Shown: positions 22,840 through 33,284, counted from the first letter of the stretch. The stretch is DNA of 64,000 nucleotides from GWF2-33-9 sp964500435 (GCA_964500435.1 CAZCNL010000004.1:1-64000), one strand, 5' to 3'. Numbers and translations: made by a program. Notes: generated from the letters alone by a model not told the origin.

Positions 22840-24261
22840 TTATTTATATTCTTTCGGACTTTTAGGTAAATCTATTCTGTTATATCTTAGTTGATTTTCG
22901 AAAAATATATTGTCTAACAAACGAATTGCAACTCCAAAGTATAAATTTGAAAAAGTATTTGCAATCCCAAAATTATCGACTAACGAACCTCCTAATATAT
23001 TTCCTGAATCACCAGATATATATCCACCCTTAAGTCCGATATTTAAATTATCACCTACTCGTAAATTTACTTCTGCTCCAAAATTGACATAATAAGAAGG
23101 ATAATAACTTAATTCTAAAAATGGAGTAGTTGTTAATTCATCTTCAACAAGTGTATGCCAGTATCCAATTCTCACCGGCAGTACACCCATTGCCCAAGAA
23201 CGTTCCCCAAGTGCTAATAATCTAAATAATGATGTCCCAGCATAAAACCGATTATTTAAAATTGGAATTGCAATATTTGTTTTAGCTATTTGTAAGTCAA
23301 ATCCTTTTAAAAAATTAGAAGAAGATGTATCTTTAAACACGGAATTATTTGCATTTGTAGCAAGTAAACTTAGGTCTATTAATCCTAAATCCCAACTCGA
23401 ATGCTGATAATCTTTCCATTCGACTAATGTTTCTGGCACAATGTTTAAAAAATCTAATAAAGAAACACCCAAGCCCGCATATGGAAAAGATACACTTTGC
23501 CCATTATTTACAAAATCATTATTTTTAATCTGTGGTGTTGCTTTTCCATTGTAACCAACTGCAAAACCAAGATATGCTCGTATATTAAATCCACCAATTG
23601 AGCCTGCATCTAATGAAACTGAAGCATTCAAATACTGGGATGGGAAAAGCCCAACACCAAGAGCTGGCGTAACAGCCACGTATAGGATTGTTTCTTTGAG
23701 AAAAATTCGTTTTCGTATGTAAAATGGATAAATTGCTGTTAATATGTTTTCAGCTTTTGCATCGGGGATTAATGCTTCAAAAATAGAAACTCCATATGTC
23801 CAATTAGCAGCATCTCTAAACCAACGCAATCTCCACTCTCCTATTCCTAATCTGTAAATTCCTCCTGTAAATACTTTATTTTCTGTTCCACGAAATTTAT
23901 CTGAAATATTATCCATAGGGAATAACCCAAAAAGTCCAGTACCAATTGCATTTGCAGAGTTGCCTCCAACTATTCCTATACTTTCGAAAAAACCTAATCT
24001 TATGAAGTCAGGATAATATCTTGTGTATTCACTATCTTTTTGGTTAATCTCTCTTTCTAAAAGTACTGTTCTACTTGACGGGAAAACCGTTCCATTATCT
24101 TTATTTGTTGGTGAATTTGTTACAAAATTCTTGAAAGTTGTGTCAACATTGGTAATTTTGAAAACGTCTTTTTCTTCTCGAGTTATACTCCCACAACTAA
24201 CCAAATAAATAGTTAAAGTAATTAAAATAAGACTCTTAATAATAATTTGTGTTTTTTTCAT
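22840..24261 (-). CDS. Lipoprotein-signal outer-membrane protein of unknown function
   Basis: 473 residues beginning with a lipoprotein signal (Cys23 in VSCGS). After a polar stretch the protein becomes a series of amphipathic strands rich in Gly, Tyr and Asn (for example LGIGEWRLRWFRDAANWTYG), consistent with a beta-barrel or an outer-membrane-associated beta structure. The combination of lipobox and barrel-like body is unusual, although the signal could also be processed normally. No recognised family. It is the first gene of a two-gene unit with the lipoprotein downstream and is divergent from leuS. Confidence 0.55.
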   Translation of the reverse strand: MKKTQIIIKSLILITLTIYLVSCGSITREEKDVFKITNVDTTFKNFVTNSPTNKDNGTVFPSSRTVLLEREINQKDSEYTRYYPDFIRLGFFESIGIVGGNSANAIGTGLFGLFPMDNISDKFRGTENKVFTGGIYRLGIGEWRLRWFRDAANWTYGVSIFEALIPDAKAENILTAIYPFYIRKRIFLKETILYVAVTPALGVGLFPSQYLNASVSLDAGSIGGFNIRAYLGFAVGYNGKATPQIKNNDFVNNGQSVSFPYAGLGVSLLDFLNIVPETLVEWKDYQHSSWDLGLIDLSLLATNANNSVFKDTSSSNFLKGFDLQIAKTNIAIPILNNRFYAGTSLFRLLALGERSWAMGVLPVRIGYWHTLVEDELTTTPFLELSYYPSYYVNFGAEVNLRVGDNLNIGLKGGYISGDSGNILGGSLVDNFGIANTFSNLYFGVAIRLLDNIFFENQLRYNRIDLPKSPKEYK

Positions 24262-24408
24262 AAATATATTAATTATTTTAATATTTACAATTTTTCTAAT
24301 TTCTAATTTAAAAATTTATTCTTAAAATTAAGAATAATTTCCAAATAATACATAATTTTTTTTATAATTCTTAATTTTGAAGTTTTATAAATAATAAAAA
24401 TAACAAAA

Positions 24409-26964
24409 ATGGCAAATTATCCTTTTAACGAAATTGAACAAAAATGGCAAAATATTTGGGAAAAAGAACATATTTTCCAAACAAATGAAGATAATTCTAA
24501 ACCGAAAGTATATATTCTTGATATGTTCCCTTATCCCAGCGGAGCTGGTCTTCATATTGGACATCCTGAAGGTTACACTGCAACAGATATAATTTCAAGA
24601 TATAAAAGGATGAAAGGTTATAATGTCTTGCATCCAATGGGTTTTGATGCTTTTGGATTACCTACAGAACGTTACTCAATGAAAACTGGAATTCACCCCG
24701 AAATCGCCACTGGAAATAATATTGAAAACTTTACTCGCCAACTTAAAATGCTCGGATTGTCTTATGATTGGTCGAGGATTATTAATACAACTGACCCAAA
24801 TTATTATAAATGGACACAGTGGATGTTTTTGAAAATTTATAATTCATTTTTTGATGAAAATTTAAATAAAGCTCGTCCAATTGAAGAATTAGAAATACCA
24901 GATAATTTAAAAACAGAAAAAGAGATTGAAGAATTTCGTGCTCAACATAGATTAGCATATATTGCTGAAATACCAGTAAATTGGTGCGAAGAACTTGGTA
25001 CTGTTTTGGCAAACGAGGAAGTCGATGAATGGCGTGAAAAAGGCTATACCGTGGAACGTAGACCTATGAAACAATGGATGATAAGAATTACTAAATATGC
25101 TCAACGTTTGCTTGATGACCTTGATTTAGTTGATTGGCCGAATTCAACTTTAGAAATGCAACGAAATTGGATTGGAAGAAGCGACGGAGCCGAAATTAAT
25201 TTTCAAATTAATAATTCCGAAAAATTTATCACGGTATTTACAACTCGCCCTGACACAATCTTTGGTGCAACATATTTAGTTTTAGCTCCCGAGCATCCTT
25301 TAGTCTTGGAAATTACATCACAAGAAAATGAATTAGAAGTAAAAAAATATATTGAAGAAACTGCTCGAAAAACTGATTTGGAAAGAACCGAATTAGTTAA
25401 AGATAAAACAGGTATATTTACAGGTGGTTATGTCATAAATCCCGCTACAAATAAACTTATACCAATCTGGATTGCAGACTATGTACTCGGACATTATGGA
25501 ACCGGTGCAATTATGGCTGTTCCAGGGCATGATGACCGAGACCACGAATTTGCTAAAAAATTTAATTTACCAATTGTTCAAGTAGTTAAACCAGCAAATA
25601 ATATTGAATTTGATATTGAAAAAGAAGCCTTTACATCTTATGAAGGTATTGGTATAAATTCAGAAAACGAAGAAGTTAGCTTAAACGGCGTTCCAACACC
25701 TATTGCAAAAAATAAAATTATCAAATGGTTAGAAGAAAAAAATATTGGCAAACATAAAATACAATTTAAACTACGTGATTGGTTGTTTTCACGTCAACGT
25801 TATTGGGGTGAACCAATACCAATAATGTTTTTCGAAGATGGGACAAAAAGAGCATTAGAATACGATGAGCTACCTCTTAAATTGCCATATATTAGCGATT
25901 TCAAACCTGCCGGTACTGGCGAATCTCCGTTGGCAAAAGTGCCTGAATGGGTCAATTTTATTGACAAAAAGACAGGCAAAAAAGCAAGATTTGAAACCAA
26001 TACAATGCCACAGTGGGCAGGCTCTTGCTGGTATTATTTGAGATTTATAGACCCAAATAACAATTCAATATTTGCTGATAAACAGAAAGAATCTTATTGG
26101 ATGCAACCTAATGGAGTTGACTTATACGTTGGTGGAGCCGAACATGCTGTTTTGCATTTACTTTATGCTCGTTTTTGGCACAAAGTACTGTACGATTATG
26201 GATACGTTTCTACTTTAGAACCATTTTACAAACTTTTCCATCAAGGTTTGATTTTAGGAACTGATGGACGAAAAATGTCAAAGTCGCTCGGCAATGTTGT
26301 TAATCCTGATGAAATTATTAAAGAGTATGGTGCTGATAGTTTAAGATTATTCGAAATGTTTCTTGGACCTTTGGAGCAATCTAAACCTTGGTCTACAACG
26401 GGTATCGAAGGTGTATTTCGCTTTTTAAATAAAGTTTGGAGATTGTATGTTGATAATAATGGAAATTTAAATCAAAACATTAAAGATATTGAATTAACTC
26501 CTGAACAAGAATATGTCTTGCACTCGACTATTAAAAAGGTCGCTGAAGATATCGAAAAATTGCGATTTAACACCGCTATTTCTCAAATGATGATTTTTGT
26601 TAATGAATTTTCAAAAAATGACATTTTCCCAAAAGAAGCAGCTGATAAATTTATAGTAATTCTCGCACCTTTTGCTCCACATATTGCCGAAGAAATTTGG
26701 AGCAAAATGGGTCATTCAAAATCCATAACTTTTGCAACTTATCCTAATTTTGATGATTCAAAAACATTGAAACAAACTATAGAATTTGTTATTCAAGTAA
26801 ATTCAAAAATCAGAGGAAAAGTATTTGCAAATATTGATTCAACACAAGAGCAAATACAAGATTTAGCATTAGAAGATGCAAATACAAAAAAATTTATTGG
26901 AAATCAATCTATTGTGAAAGTAATTTTTGTTAAAAATAAATTAATCAATTTTATTGTCAAGTAA
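24409..26964 (+). CDS. leuS: Leucyl-tRNA synthetase
   Basis: 851 residues. The class I HIGH motif appears as HIGHPEGY in PYPSGAGLHIGHPEGYTATD (about 43-62) and the KMSKS loop as DGRKMSKSLGN near 620-630. Between them is the CP1 editing domain, with TTRPDTIFGATYLVLAPEHP and the GTGAIMAVPGHDDRD segment that hydrolyses mischarged tRNA. The C-terminal anticodon-binding domain ends in VKVIFVKNKLINFIVK. It charges tRNA-Leu in the cytoplasm. The last 24 bases overlap the 3' end of the converging O-antigen-ligase-like gene. Confidence 0.97.
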   Translation: MANYPFNEIEQKWQNIWEKEHIFQTNEDNSKPKVYILDMFPYPSGAGLHIGHPEGYTATDIISRYKRMKGYNVLHPMGFDAFGLPTERYSMKTGIHPEIATGNNIENFTRQLKMLGLSYDWSRIINTTDPNYYKWTQWMFLKIYNSFFDENLNKARPIEELEIPDNLKTEKEIEEFRAQHRLAYIAEIPVNWCEELGTVLANEEVDEWREKGYTVERRPMKQWMIRITKYAQRLLDDLDLVDWPNSTLEMQRNWIGRSDGAEINFQINNSEKFITVFTTRPDTIFGATYLVLAPEHPLVLEITSQENELEVKKYIEETARKTDLERTELVKDKTGIFTGGYVINPATNKLIPIWIADYVLGHYGTGAIMAVPGHDDRDHEFAKKFNLPIVQVVKPANNIEFDIEKEAFTSYEGIGINSENEEVSLNGVPTPIAKNKIIKWLEEKNIGKHKIQFKLRDWLFSRQRYWGEPIPIMFFEDGTKRALEYDELPLKLPYISDFKPAGTGESPLAKVPEWVNFIDKKTGKKARFETNTMPQWAGSCWYYLRFIDPNNNSIFADKQKESYWMQPNGVDLYVGGAEHAVLHLLYARFWHKVLYDYGYVSTLEPFYKLFHQGLILGTDGRKMSKSLGNVVNPDEIIKEYGADSLRLFEMFLGPLEQSKPWSTTGIEGVFRFLNKVWRLYVDNNGNLNQNIKDIELTPEQEYVLHSTIKKVAEDIEKLRFNTAISQMMIFVNEFSKNDIFPKEAADKFIVILAPFAPHIAEEIWSKMGHSKSITFATYPNFDDSKTLKQTIEFVIQVNSKIRGKVFANIDSTQEQIQDLALEDANTKKFIGNQSIVKVIFVKNKLINFIVK

Positions 26965-28341
26965 GTTACTTGATGTTTCTTTTAAAATTGCGATTTTGGT
27001 GGATTTATAAGCAGCTAATAAAGTACCAATTGAAAGCCAGAAAGAAGCTGTAATAACAGTATTAGATATAAACATTGTTCCAAATACAGTAAGCACTGCT
27101 ATATAAATCCCCAAAGATTGAACAGATGCAAATTTTTCATCTTTCTCTTTGAACTTATATATATTATTTTTTAAAAATATTCCAGCACGGATTAAATTAA
27201 AATAAAGTATCAAAAGAAAAAAGATACCAATAATTCCAGTTTCTGATAAAAAACTAAAAAAAGTAGATTGTGCGAACCTTGCATTAGATTTTGGATGATA
27301 ATATGTATTGCCTATTCCAATGCCGACAATTGGTGATTCCTGAAAAAGAGTCATTGCATTACTAAAAGAAGAAATACGTTCGGGAGCTGATTCACCTGTT
27401 ATCATACTATTGCCTTTTTTATGTGGAACAACAAGTCCACTAACTCGTTGATAAAACAGGTCTAATACACTAATTTGTGTAAAACTACTTAAAATCGTAT
27501 CACTCACAAGAAGAATTAAAATAAAATAAATAAAATTAACTAAAATTTTGCCCAATTTGATTTTAGTATGAATAATTAACGTTAGAAGAAAAACGATAAT
27601 CAAAGATAAACCAGTTAGAGAAAATGTTAAAAATAAAGAAATTACAATAAATGAAAGAATTAAAAGATAGATCCATCTTTTTTCAATAAATGGTTTTAAT
27701 TTGAGGGCACCAGGCACAATCATAAAAATTAAGTTAGTTACGTTGAAATATGCTAAAGTAGAAGGTTCTGAAAAAATTGAAGTAGCTCTATAAAAGTTTT
27801 CGAATTTTAATACAATTTGAGAAATTTCGCCATATTCAATCGCAAATCCACGATTTAAAAACTGCTGGTTTGTGATAGGAATATAAGATAAGGGTAAATC
27901 ATAAATTCTTGCAAACAGTTGATAAATTGCATAAATATTAACAACTAAAGATGAATATAAAATAACTTTTATCATTTTGAAATAAGCATCGGTCTTTGTT
28001 TCAGCACCTAATAATACAAATCCCCAAAATGAAACAAATGTGAAATGTAAAAACGTCTTAAAAAATTGAATCAATGTTACTGTATTTCCCCATGTTAAAA
28101 GTCCAAAACCAGAAAAAATTATTGCTCCTATTAGTCCAATTAATGGGAATATTATTTGAAAATCTGGAAAAGAAAATTTTCGCTTTTTAAAAAAGAACTG
28201 ATAAAACACAGTTGAATAAATTATAACAAGCATTAAATCAGTAAACGTAAATCCATATCCTGCAACAGCGAACAGTTGGAGCACCACAAAAAATTCAGAA
28301 AAGTGCAAAAGGATTATTAATATTGTTGCAATTTGAATCAA
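26941..28341 (-). CDS. O-antigen ligase/polymerase-like membrane protein
   Basis: 466 residues with roughly eleven hydrophobic membrane spans and one large periplasmic loop around 290-360 containing APERISSFSNAMTLFQESPIVGIGIGNTYY. This loop matches the Wzy_C/O-antigen ligase pattern R....F..A..lf...PilGiG.g.f. Family members polymerise or attach surface polysaccharides in the inner membrane. The start is a TTG at 28341 directly after an in-frame TAA, so no longer form is possible. No glycosyltransferases are nearby, so the exact role (ligase, polymerase or protein glycosylation) cannot be chosen. Confidence 0.75.
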   Translation of the reverse strand: MIQIATILIILLHFSEFFVVLQLFAVAGYGFTFTDLMLVIIYSTVFYQFFFKKRKFSFPDFQIIFPLIGLIGAIIFSGFGLLTWGNTVTLIQFFKTFLHFTFVSFWGFVLLGAETKTDAYFKMIKVILYSSLVVNIYAIYQLFARIYDLPLSYIPITNQQFLNRGFAIEYGEISQIVLKFENFYRATSIFSEPSTLAYFNVTNLIFMIVPGALKLKPFIEKRWIYLLILSFIVISLFLTFSLTGLSLIIVFLLTLIIHTKIKLGKILVNFIYFILILLVSDTILSSFTQISVLDLFYQRVSGLVVPHKKGNSMITGESAPERISSFSNAMTLFQESPIVGIGIGNTYYHPKSNARFAQSTFFSFLSETGIIGIFFLLILYFNLIRAGIFLKNNIYKFKEKDEKFASVQSLGIYIAVLTVFGTMFISNTVITASFWLSIGTLLAAYKSTKIAILKETSSNLLDNKID

Positions 28342-28436
28342 TTAATAATATTAAAAATTATGTTTAATATAATTTTCAAATTTAAGGAATGTTTTGTTAA
28401 TTTTGAAGGTTTTAAGAAAAGAAGTTTTACTTTTTT

Positions 28437-28742
28437 ATGAAAATGAATAAAATATTTTGCGAAATAAAACACGAAACTCAAGAAACACCCGATTTAACTG
28501 TTTTGAATGAAGTAGCGATCCCAGCAAAAGTAATTTTATTTAATGATAATTGGCATACTTTCGATGAGGTCATCGACCAGTTAATCAAAGCAATAAATTG
28601 TACTTACGAAAAAGCTGAAGAATTGACAATGGCTGTTCATCAAAATGGAAAAGCGGTTGTATTTGAAGGTGAATTACCCCAATGTTTGAGAGTCAGCGGT
28701 ATTCTCGAAGAAATTGCACTTCATACTCAAATTGAATATTAA
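28437..28742 (+). CDS. clpS: ATP-dependent Clp protease adaptor ClpS
   Basis: 101 residues. A short variable N terminus is followed by the ClpS core: KVILFNDNWHTFDEVIDQLI, where the N-end-rule pocket residues lie (ND.HTF.EV), and VHQNGKAVVFEGE. It delivers proteins with destabilising N termini to ClpAP-type proteases. It is a single gene between two minus-strand genes; no clpA is adjacent. Confidence 0.9.
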   Translation: MKMNKIFCEIKHETQETPDLTVLNEVAIPAKVILFNDNWHTFDEVIDQLIKAINCTYEKAEELTMAVHQNGKAVVFEGELPQCLRVSGILEEIALHTQIEY

Positions 28743-28763
28743 TTAATAATTTTATTTTTATAT

Positions 28764-30092
28764 CTATTCATCGTTTTTCGTTATTGAATTATCAAAATTT
28801 TGTTCATAACAAAGTTTTATTTTTTCTATTTTGCGAGTTGTTCTACTTATAATTTCAAATTTATAATTATTAATTTTGAATTTTTCACCAAGTTCTGGAA
28901 TTCGGCCTAATTCTGTCATAATGAATCCGCCAATTGTTTCATAATCATCACTTTCAGGAAATGGCTCTGGTAAATTATCATTTAAATCATTTATTGGTAT
29001 TGTCGCAAGTACTATAAAAGTATTATCGTCGATTTTTTCAAAAAGAGGAACTTCTTCATCGTATTCATCTTGTATTTCGCCAACTAATTCCTCTATAATA
29101 TCTTCTAATGAAACTATTCCTGCTGTTCCACCGAACTCATCCAAAACTATTGCTTGGTGTATTTTATTGAGTTGCATCTTTTTCAAAGTTATATTTATTT
29201 TTTCATTTTCTTGGACAAAAAACGGTTCCCTCAGGAACTTATCCAAATTACTTACTTGATTTTCTTTAAAGATTCGAATTATATCCTTTGCATAAATTTC
29301 ACCTACAATATTATCAATACTTTCATCAAAGACTGGCATTCTCGAATATCCTTCCTCTAAAAATTTGTTTAACACAATGTCAATTGGAGAATGTATATCA
29401 ATTGCCACAATTTTATTTCTTGGCACCATAACTTGTTTTACAGGTGTATCAGCGAACTCGAATACATTTTCGATCAATTCGTGTTCTTGTAAAGCAATTA
29501 CGCCTTTATCTGAACTTTCTTGTAAAATAAGTAAAAACTCTTCGGGTGTATGAGCTGATGAATGACTTTCTGATACAATTTCTAACCCTAAGAACTTTAT
29601 AATAACATTTGCTAAAGAATTCAAAGCCCATATTACCGGTCGAAAAACATAAAAGAAAATCTTCAAAGGAATTGATACAAATAAAGTAACTTTTTCAGGA
29701 TATTGTATTGCTAAATTTTTTGGTGTTAATTCACCAAAAACAATATGTAAAAAAGTTATGGTCACAAATGCGGTTGGCAAAGAAATTTTATGGGCGATTT
29801 CAACTGGTAAATTTATACCAAAAATATTCATAATATCAATAATTAGCGTTGAAACAACGCTTTCGCCAATCCATCCTAAACCTAAACTCGCAATTGTTAT
29901 TCCCAACTGAGTTGCAGATAAATAAGTATCAAGATGATTTATGATATTTTTAGAAATACCCGCAATTTTATTTCCGCTCCTTGCTGAAATTTCTATTGTT
30001 GAAGAACGAACTTTTACAATTGCAAATTCGGCAGCAACGAAAAATGCATTCAAAAAAACAAAAAATATTGTTAAAATTAAATTTCCAACCAT
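28764..30092 (-). CDS. CNNM/CorC-type membrane protein with CBS domains
   Basis: 442 residues in the standard order: a DUF21 transmembrane domain (1-190, three to four spans, AATQLGITIASLGLGWIGE-like, here SATQLGITIASLGLGWIGE), two CBS domains (about 205-330, VKQVMVPRNKIVAIDI and EFGGTAGIVSLEDIIEELVG), and a C-terminal CorC_HlyC domain (350-430). Such proteins are linked to magnesium or cobalt efflux and were once annotated as hemolysins; activity as a toxin is not implied. The stop codon of recO is immediately adjacent, so the two genes share a transcript. Confidence 0.88.
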   Translation of the reverse strand: MVGNLILTIFFVFLNAFFVAAEFAIVKVRSSTIEISARSGNKIAGISKNIINHLDTYLSATQLGITIASLGLGWIGESVVSTLIIDIMNIFGINLPVEIAHKISLPTAFVTITFLHIVFGELTPKNLAIQYPEKVTLFVSIPLKIFFYVFRPVIWALNSLANVIIKFLGLEIVSESHSSAHTPEEFLLILQESSDKGVIALQEHELIENVFEFADTPVKQVMVPRNKIVAIDIHSPIDIVLNKFLEEGYSRMPVFDESIDNIVGEIYAKDIIRIFKENQVSNLDKFLREPFFVQENEKINITLKKMQLNKIHQAIVLDEFGGTAGIVSLEDIIEELVGEIQDEYDEEVPLFEKIDDNTFIVLATIPINDLNDNLPEPFPESDDYETIGGFIMTELGRIPELGEKFKINNYKFEIISRTTRKIEKIKLCYEQNFDNSITKNDE

Positions 30093-30842
30093 TTATCCTA
30101 ATAATTTGAGTGATTCTAAATACAAACTTTTCTCTATGTGAAAATTTAAATATTTACTAAAAAGATTTATTAAACTATAAATTTCGCTTTTACTAAAACT
30201 TAGATTTGGAATTTCTCTTTCTTTCGAATTTATTATTTGACTAATTTTATCAAACAAATTTATGTTAAGTTCAACTTTGTTAGTATAATTATTATTTTCA
30301 TCATTGTTTATTAAAATAAATAAACCATTTTCAATATCGAAAATTACTTTATTATTTTTGTTATTATTTCTGACATTTAACGAATTTGTCGAAATTTCAA
30401 ATCCCAAATTATTCAAAAATATAAATAAAAATTTTAAATATACATTGAATGGTTCAACTTTATTTTGATTAATCTGCTCGAATGCTTCAATGATTGATGA
30501 AAAAATTTTCTCATTAACATAATGTTCTTCCAAAATTTTATTAATAGTTTCAATAATTGAGAAACAAAAAGCAGTACTTTCCAACGATTGCCTAATATGC
30601 AAAAAATTTGCAATTAACTCTGCATTTGATAAAAGTTGCAATTGGTTCGCTGGTTTTCGGTAAAATGTAATTAACACGTAGCTCATCGGTTCCAAAGCAC
30701 TTCCGAACTTATTTTTCGCTTTGGAAGCACCTTTGACAATTAAATTAAATTTCCCGAAATTTTTTGAAAAAACAGTTACAATTTTACTTGTTTCTCCGTA
30801 TTTTCGTGAATTTAATATAATAGCTTCGGTTGTTTCTAACAT
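30093..30842 (-). CDS. recO: DNA repair protein RecO
   Basis: 249 residues. The N-terminal OB fold shows ETTEAIILNSRKYGETSKIV, FGKFNLIVKGASKAKNKFGS and LEPMSYVLITFYRK, the classic RecO pattern. The C-terminal helical domain lacks the four-cysteine zinc site found in many Gram-positive RecO proteins. It loads RecA onto SSB-coated DNA with RecR. It ends exactly where the CBS membrane protein gene begins on the same strand. Confidence 0.88.
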   Translation of the reverse strand: MLETTEAIILNSRKYGETSKIVTVFSKNFGKFNLIVKGASKAKNKFGSALEPMSYVLITFYRKPANQLQLLSNAELIANFLHIRQSLESTAFCFSIIETINKILEEHYVNEKIFSSIIEAFEQINQNKVEPFNVYLKFLFIFLNNLGFEISTNSLNVRNNNKNNKVIFDIENGLFILINNDENNNYTNKVELNINLFDKISQIINSKEREIPNLSFSKSEIYSLINLFSKYLNFHIEKSLYLESLKLLG

Positions 30843-30932
30843 TTTTTCAATAAAATTAATTGCAAATTAATGATTATATTGCAATTTATTATTTAATTTC
30901 AAATTTTTAGTTTTTACAATATTAAATTTTTT

Positions 30933-32513
30933 ATGTATAAAAAAAATATACAAATAAGAGTTAAAAATGGAAAAATTATAAATTTATCCTCATTCAAAAA
31001 CGGTGTCCAAATTATTAACGAAAATGAAACACTCACTTTTCCAAATTCAGTTGCTTTGCCCGGTTTCGTGGATTCTCATTTGCACTTCTTCGGCACTGGT
31101 GAAGTCGGATTGATGCCCGACTTTCGCAATTGTCGTAATGAAGATGAGATGATAGATAAAATTAAAGAAAAAACTTTCTATCGCAATAATTGGATTATTG
31201 GTTTTGGATGGAATCAAGAACTTTTCGAAGACAAAAAATTCCCTAATAAAGATAAATTTGATAAAGCCTTTCCTGATATACCTCTTTTTTTACGGAGAAT
31301 TGATGGGCATTCTGCACTTTTGAATTCAAAAGCATTAGAAATTTTGGAAATTTCGGCTTCTTCAACTTCACCTTTTGGTGGAATTATTGTAAAAGATGAA
31401 AGTGGCAATCCAACAGGAATATTAATCGATAATGCTATGAATTTAGCAATTCAAAAACTTCCGTTCTATGATAATTCCCAGATTTTTGAAATAATTGAAT
31501 ACGCACAAAACTTTTTGCTTTCATTAGGTTTAACCGAAATCGTAGATATGGATATGGAGCCATACTTAATCAATTCTTTGAGAAATTACGATAAATTAAG
31601 GAAGTTACATATATTCGTAAATTCTTTCGTTAAAGCTCAAAATAACGATTACATAAAATACATTAAAGCACCATTTTTTGGTAAAAATTTTTCTGTAATA
31701 GGCACTAAATTTTATGCAGATGGGGCGCTCGGCTCTCGTGGTGCAGCACTTCACGAACCCTATATAGATGATACAAACGGAAATGGCTTGTTATTGATAA
31801 ATAAAACTGATTTTATTACAAAAGCAACTAATGCATTAGAAAAAGGCTTTGCTGTTGCAATTCACTCAATTGGTGACCGAGCAACAAGTTTTGTTTTAAA
31901 TTCCTTCGAAAAATTAATTAAGAACCACTTTAATCTTTTATCCAATTTCAAAGAAAAGCAAATTTTTCCTCTAAGAATAGAACATTGTCAAATGATAAAA
32001 ACAAATGATTTAATAAAAGCTAAAGAATTAAATTCAGTCCAAGAAATTATCGCTTCTATTCAACCGATTCATTTTCAAAGTGATTTTTCAAGCGGTATGG
32101 CACAAGCAAGAATTGGAATAAGAAGATTAGAATATTCATATCCTTGGAAAAGTCTCTTTGATGCTAATTTTTTAGTAGTGAGTGGTTCAGATGCACCGAT
32201 TGAAAGCCCAAATCCATTACTTGGTATTTATAATTTAATTTTTAATTTAAATAATACAAATCAAAATATTAGTGCGGAAATTGCATTAGAAACGTATATA
32301 GATAATGCTTACAATTCAATTGGCGCTTTCAATCGAGGCGCAATCGAAGTTGACAAAATTGCAAATATTACTATACTCCCTGTTTCTTTTTTAGATTTGA
32401 TTTATAACAAAAAAAACGTTAATTCCAACAATATTCAAAAATCATTTGAAAATTTAAACGTCATTTCAACAATTGTCAATGGGAAATCAATCTATAACTT
32501 AAACACAAGGTAA
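30933..32513 (+). CDS. Amidohydrolase of the YtcJ type
   Basis: 526 residues. A short beta domain is followed by the metal-dependent TIM barrel with the N-terminal HxH (FVDSHLHFFGTG, about 48-59), the GFGWNQELF segment, the FYADGALGSRGA block, IHSIGDRA and EHCQM histidines, and the final GSDAPIESPNPLLGIY metal-binding Asp. These are the hallmarks of amidohydrolase family 3 (YtcJ). The substrate is unknown; members hydrolyse amides, carbamates or formyl groups. Four bases separate it from the next gene. Confidence 0.85.
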   Translation: MYKKNIQIRVKNGKIINLSSFKNGVQIINENETLTFPNSVALPGFVDSHLHFFGTGEVGLMPDFRNCRNEDEMIDKIKEKTFYRNNWIIGFGWNQELFEDKKFPNKDKFDKAFPDIPLFLRRIDGHSALLNSKALEILEISASSTSPFGGIIVKDESGNPTGILIDNAMNLAIQKLPFYDNSQIFEIIEYAQNFLLSLGLTEIVDMDMEPYLINSLRNYDKLRKLHIFVNSFVKAQNNDYIKYIKAPFFGKNFSVIGTKFYADGALGSRGAALHEPYIDDTNGNGLLLINKTDFITKATNALEKGFAVAIHSIGDRATSFVLNSFEKLIKNHFNLLSNFKEKQIFPLRIEHCQMIKTNDLIKAKELNSVQEIIASIQPIHFQSDFSSGMAQARIGIRRLEYSYPWKSLFDANFLVVSGSDAPIESPNPLLGIYNLIFNLNNTNQNISAEIALETYIDNAYNSIGAFNRGAIEVDKIANITILPVSFLDLIYNKKNVNSNNIQKSFENLNVISTIVNGKSIYNLNTR

Positions 32514-32516
32514 AAA

Positions 32517-33284
32517 ATGAAAAAAATATTGATAACAATTCTTACAATTTTCTTAACTATAACATTCAGCAAGGCACAGGATGACCAAATGGAAAAATTT
32601 CAATATGATACAGAAGAAGTTCAAAGCGAATCTGCCTCATATTTCTCTGTTGGTGCTGGTTATACTGCAACTTTTCATTTAATAAATTTGGATGAAATTA
32701 ATAAAGTTGCAAAGCAATTTAATTTATCTGACCTTAAATCAACTGTTTATCTTAATGGCATTGAAATTTCAACTGGAGTTATTGTTGTTAAAAATTTAAA
32801 TATTGGATTTTTTAATCAATATGGCAATTCAATTTCTTCAAACGATAGTTCAAATGTTAAAACATCTTTAAATTATTCATTTCAAAATACTGGTTTTATT
32901 GTTGATTATGCAATTACACCTTTCAAATCATTTGCCATTTTGCCCGGTTTGCAAATTGGTTTTGCTTCTTCAACTATTGATATCGCAAAAACAAATAATG
33001 ATATAAACTGGAATGATATCAAACCTTACCCATCTAATGATTTTTATTATAAACTTGAAAAATCATATTTAAACATAGAACCAAGAGTTAGTATAGAATA
33101 TGCTGTAACTAACTTTTTAATGTTCCGTGCAAATGCAAGTTATAATATATCAACTTCTAATCCTTTTACAAATTCTGATTGGAAATATAATGACAATGCA
33201 ATCGTGAAAAATGTTCCTGATAACATAAATCAATCTGGTTTGAAGTTTCAATTGGGAATCTTCGTAGGTTTAATGAATTTTTAA
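32517..33284 (+). CDS. Outer-membrane beta-barrel protein of unknown function
   Basis: 255 residues with a clear signal peptide ending in SKAQ and a mature part of alternating strands with many Asn, Ser and aromatic residues. It ends in FQLGIFVGLMNF, a terminal Phe as usual for barrel insertion. The gene follows the amidohydrolase by three bases with an AAGG ribosome binding site, so the two are likely one transcript. No specific family is recognised. Confidence 0.65.
   Translation: MKKILITILTIFLTITFSKAQDDQMEKFQYDTEEVQSESASYFSVGAGYTATFHLINLDEINKVAKQFNLSDLKSTVYLNGIEISTGVIVVKNLNIGFFNQYGNSISSNDSSNVKTSLNYSFQNTGFIVDYAITPFKSFAILPGLQIGFASSTIDIAKTNNDINWNDIKPYPSNDFYYKLEKSYLNIEPRVSIEYAVTNFLMFRANASYNISTSNPFTNSDWKYNDNAIVKNVPDNINQSGLKFQLGIFVGLMNF

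Noticed and set aside
28764..30092. Hemolysin
   Set aside because: The DUF21-CBS-CorC architecture is that of ion-transport-related membrane proteins; the old hemolysin name is not evidence of toxicity.
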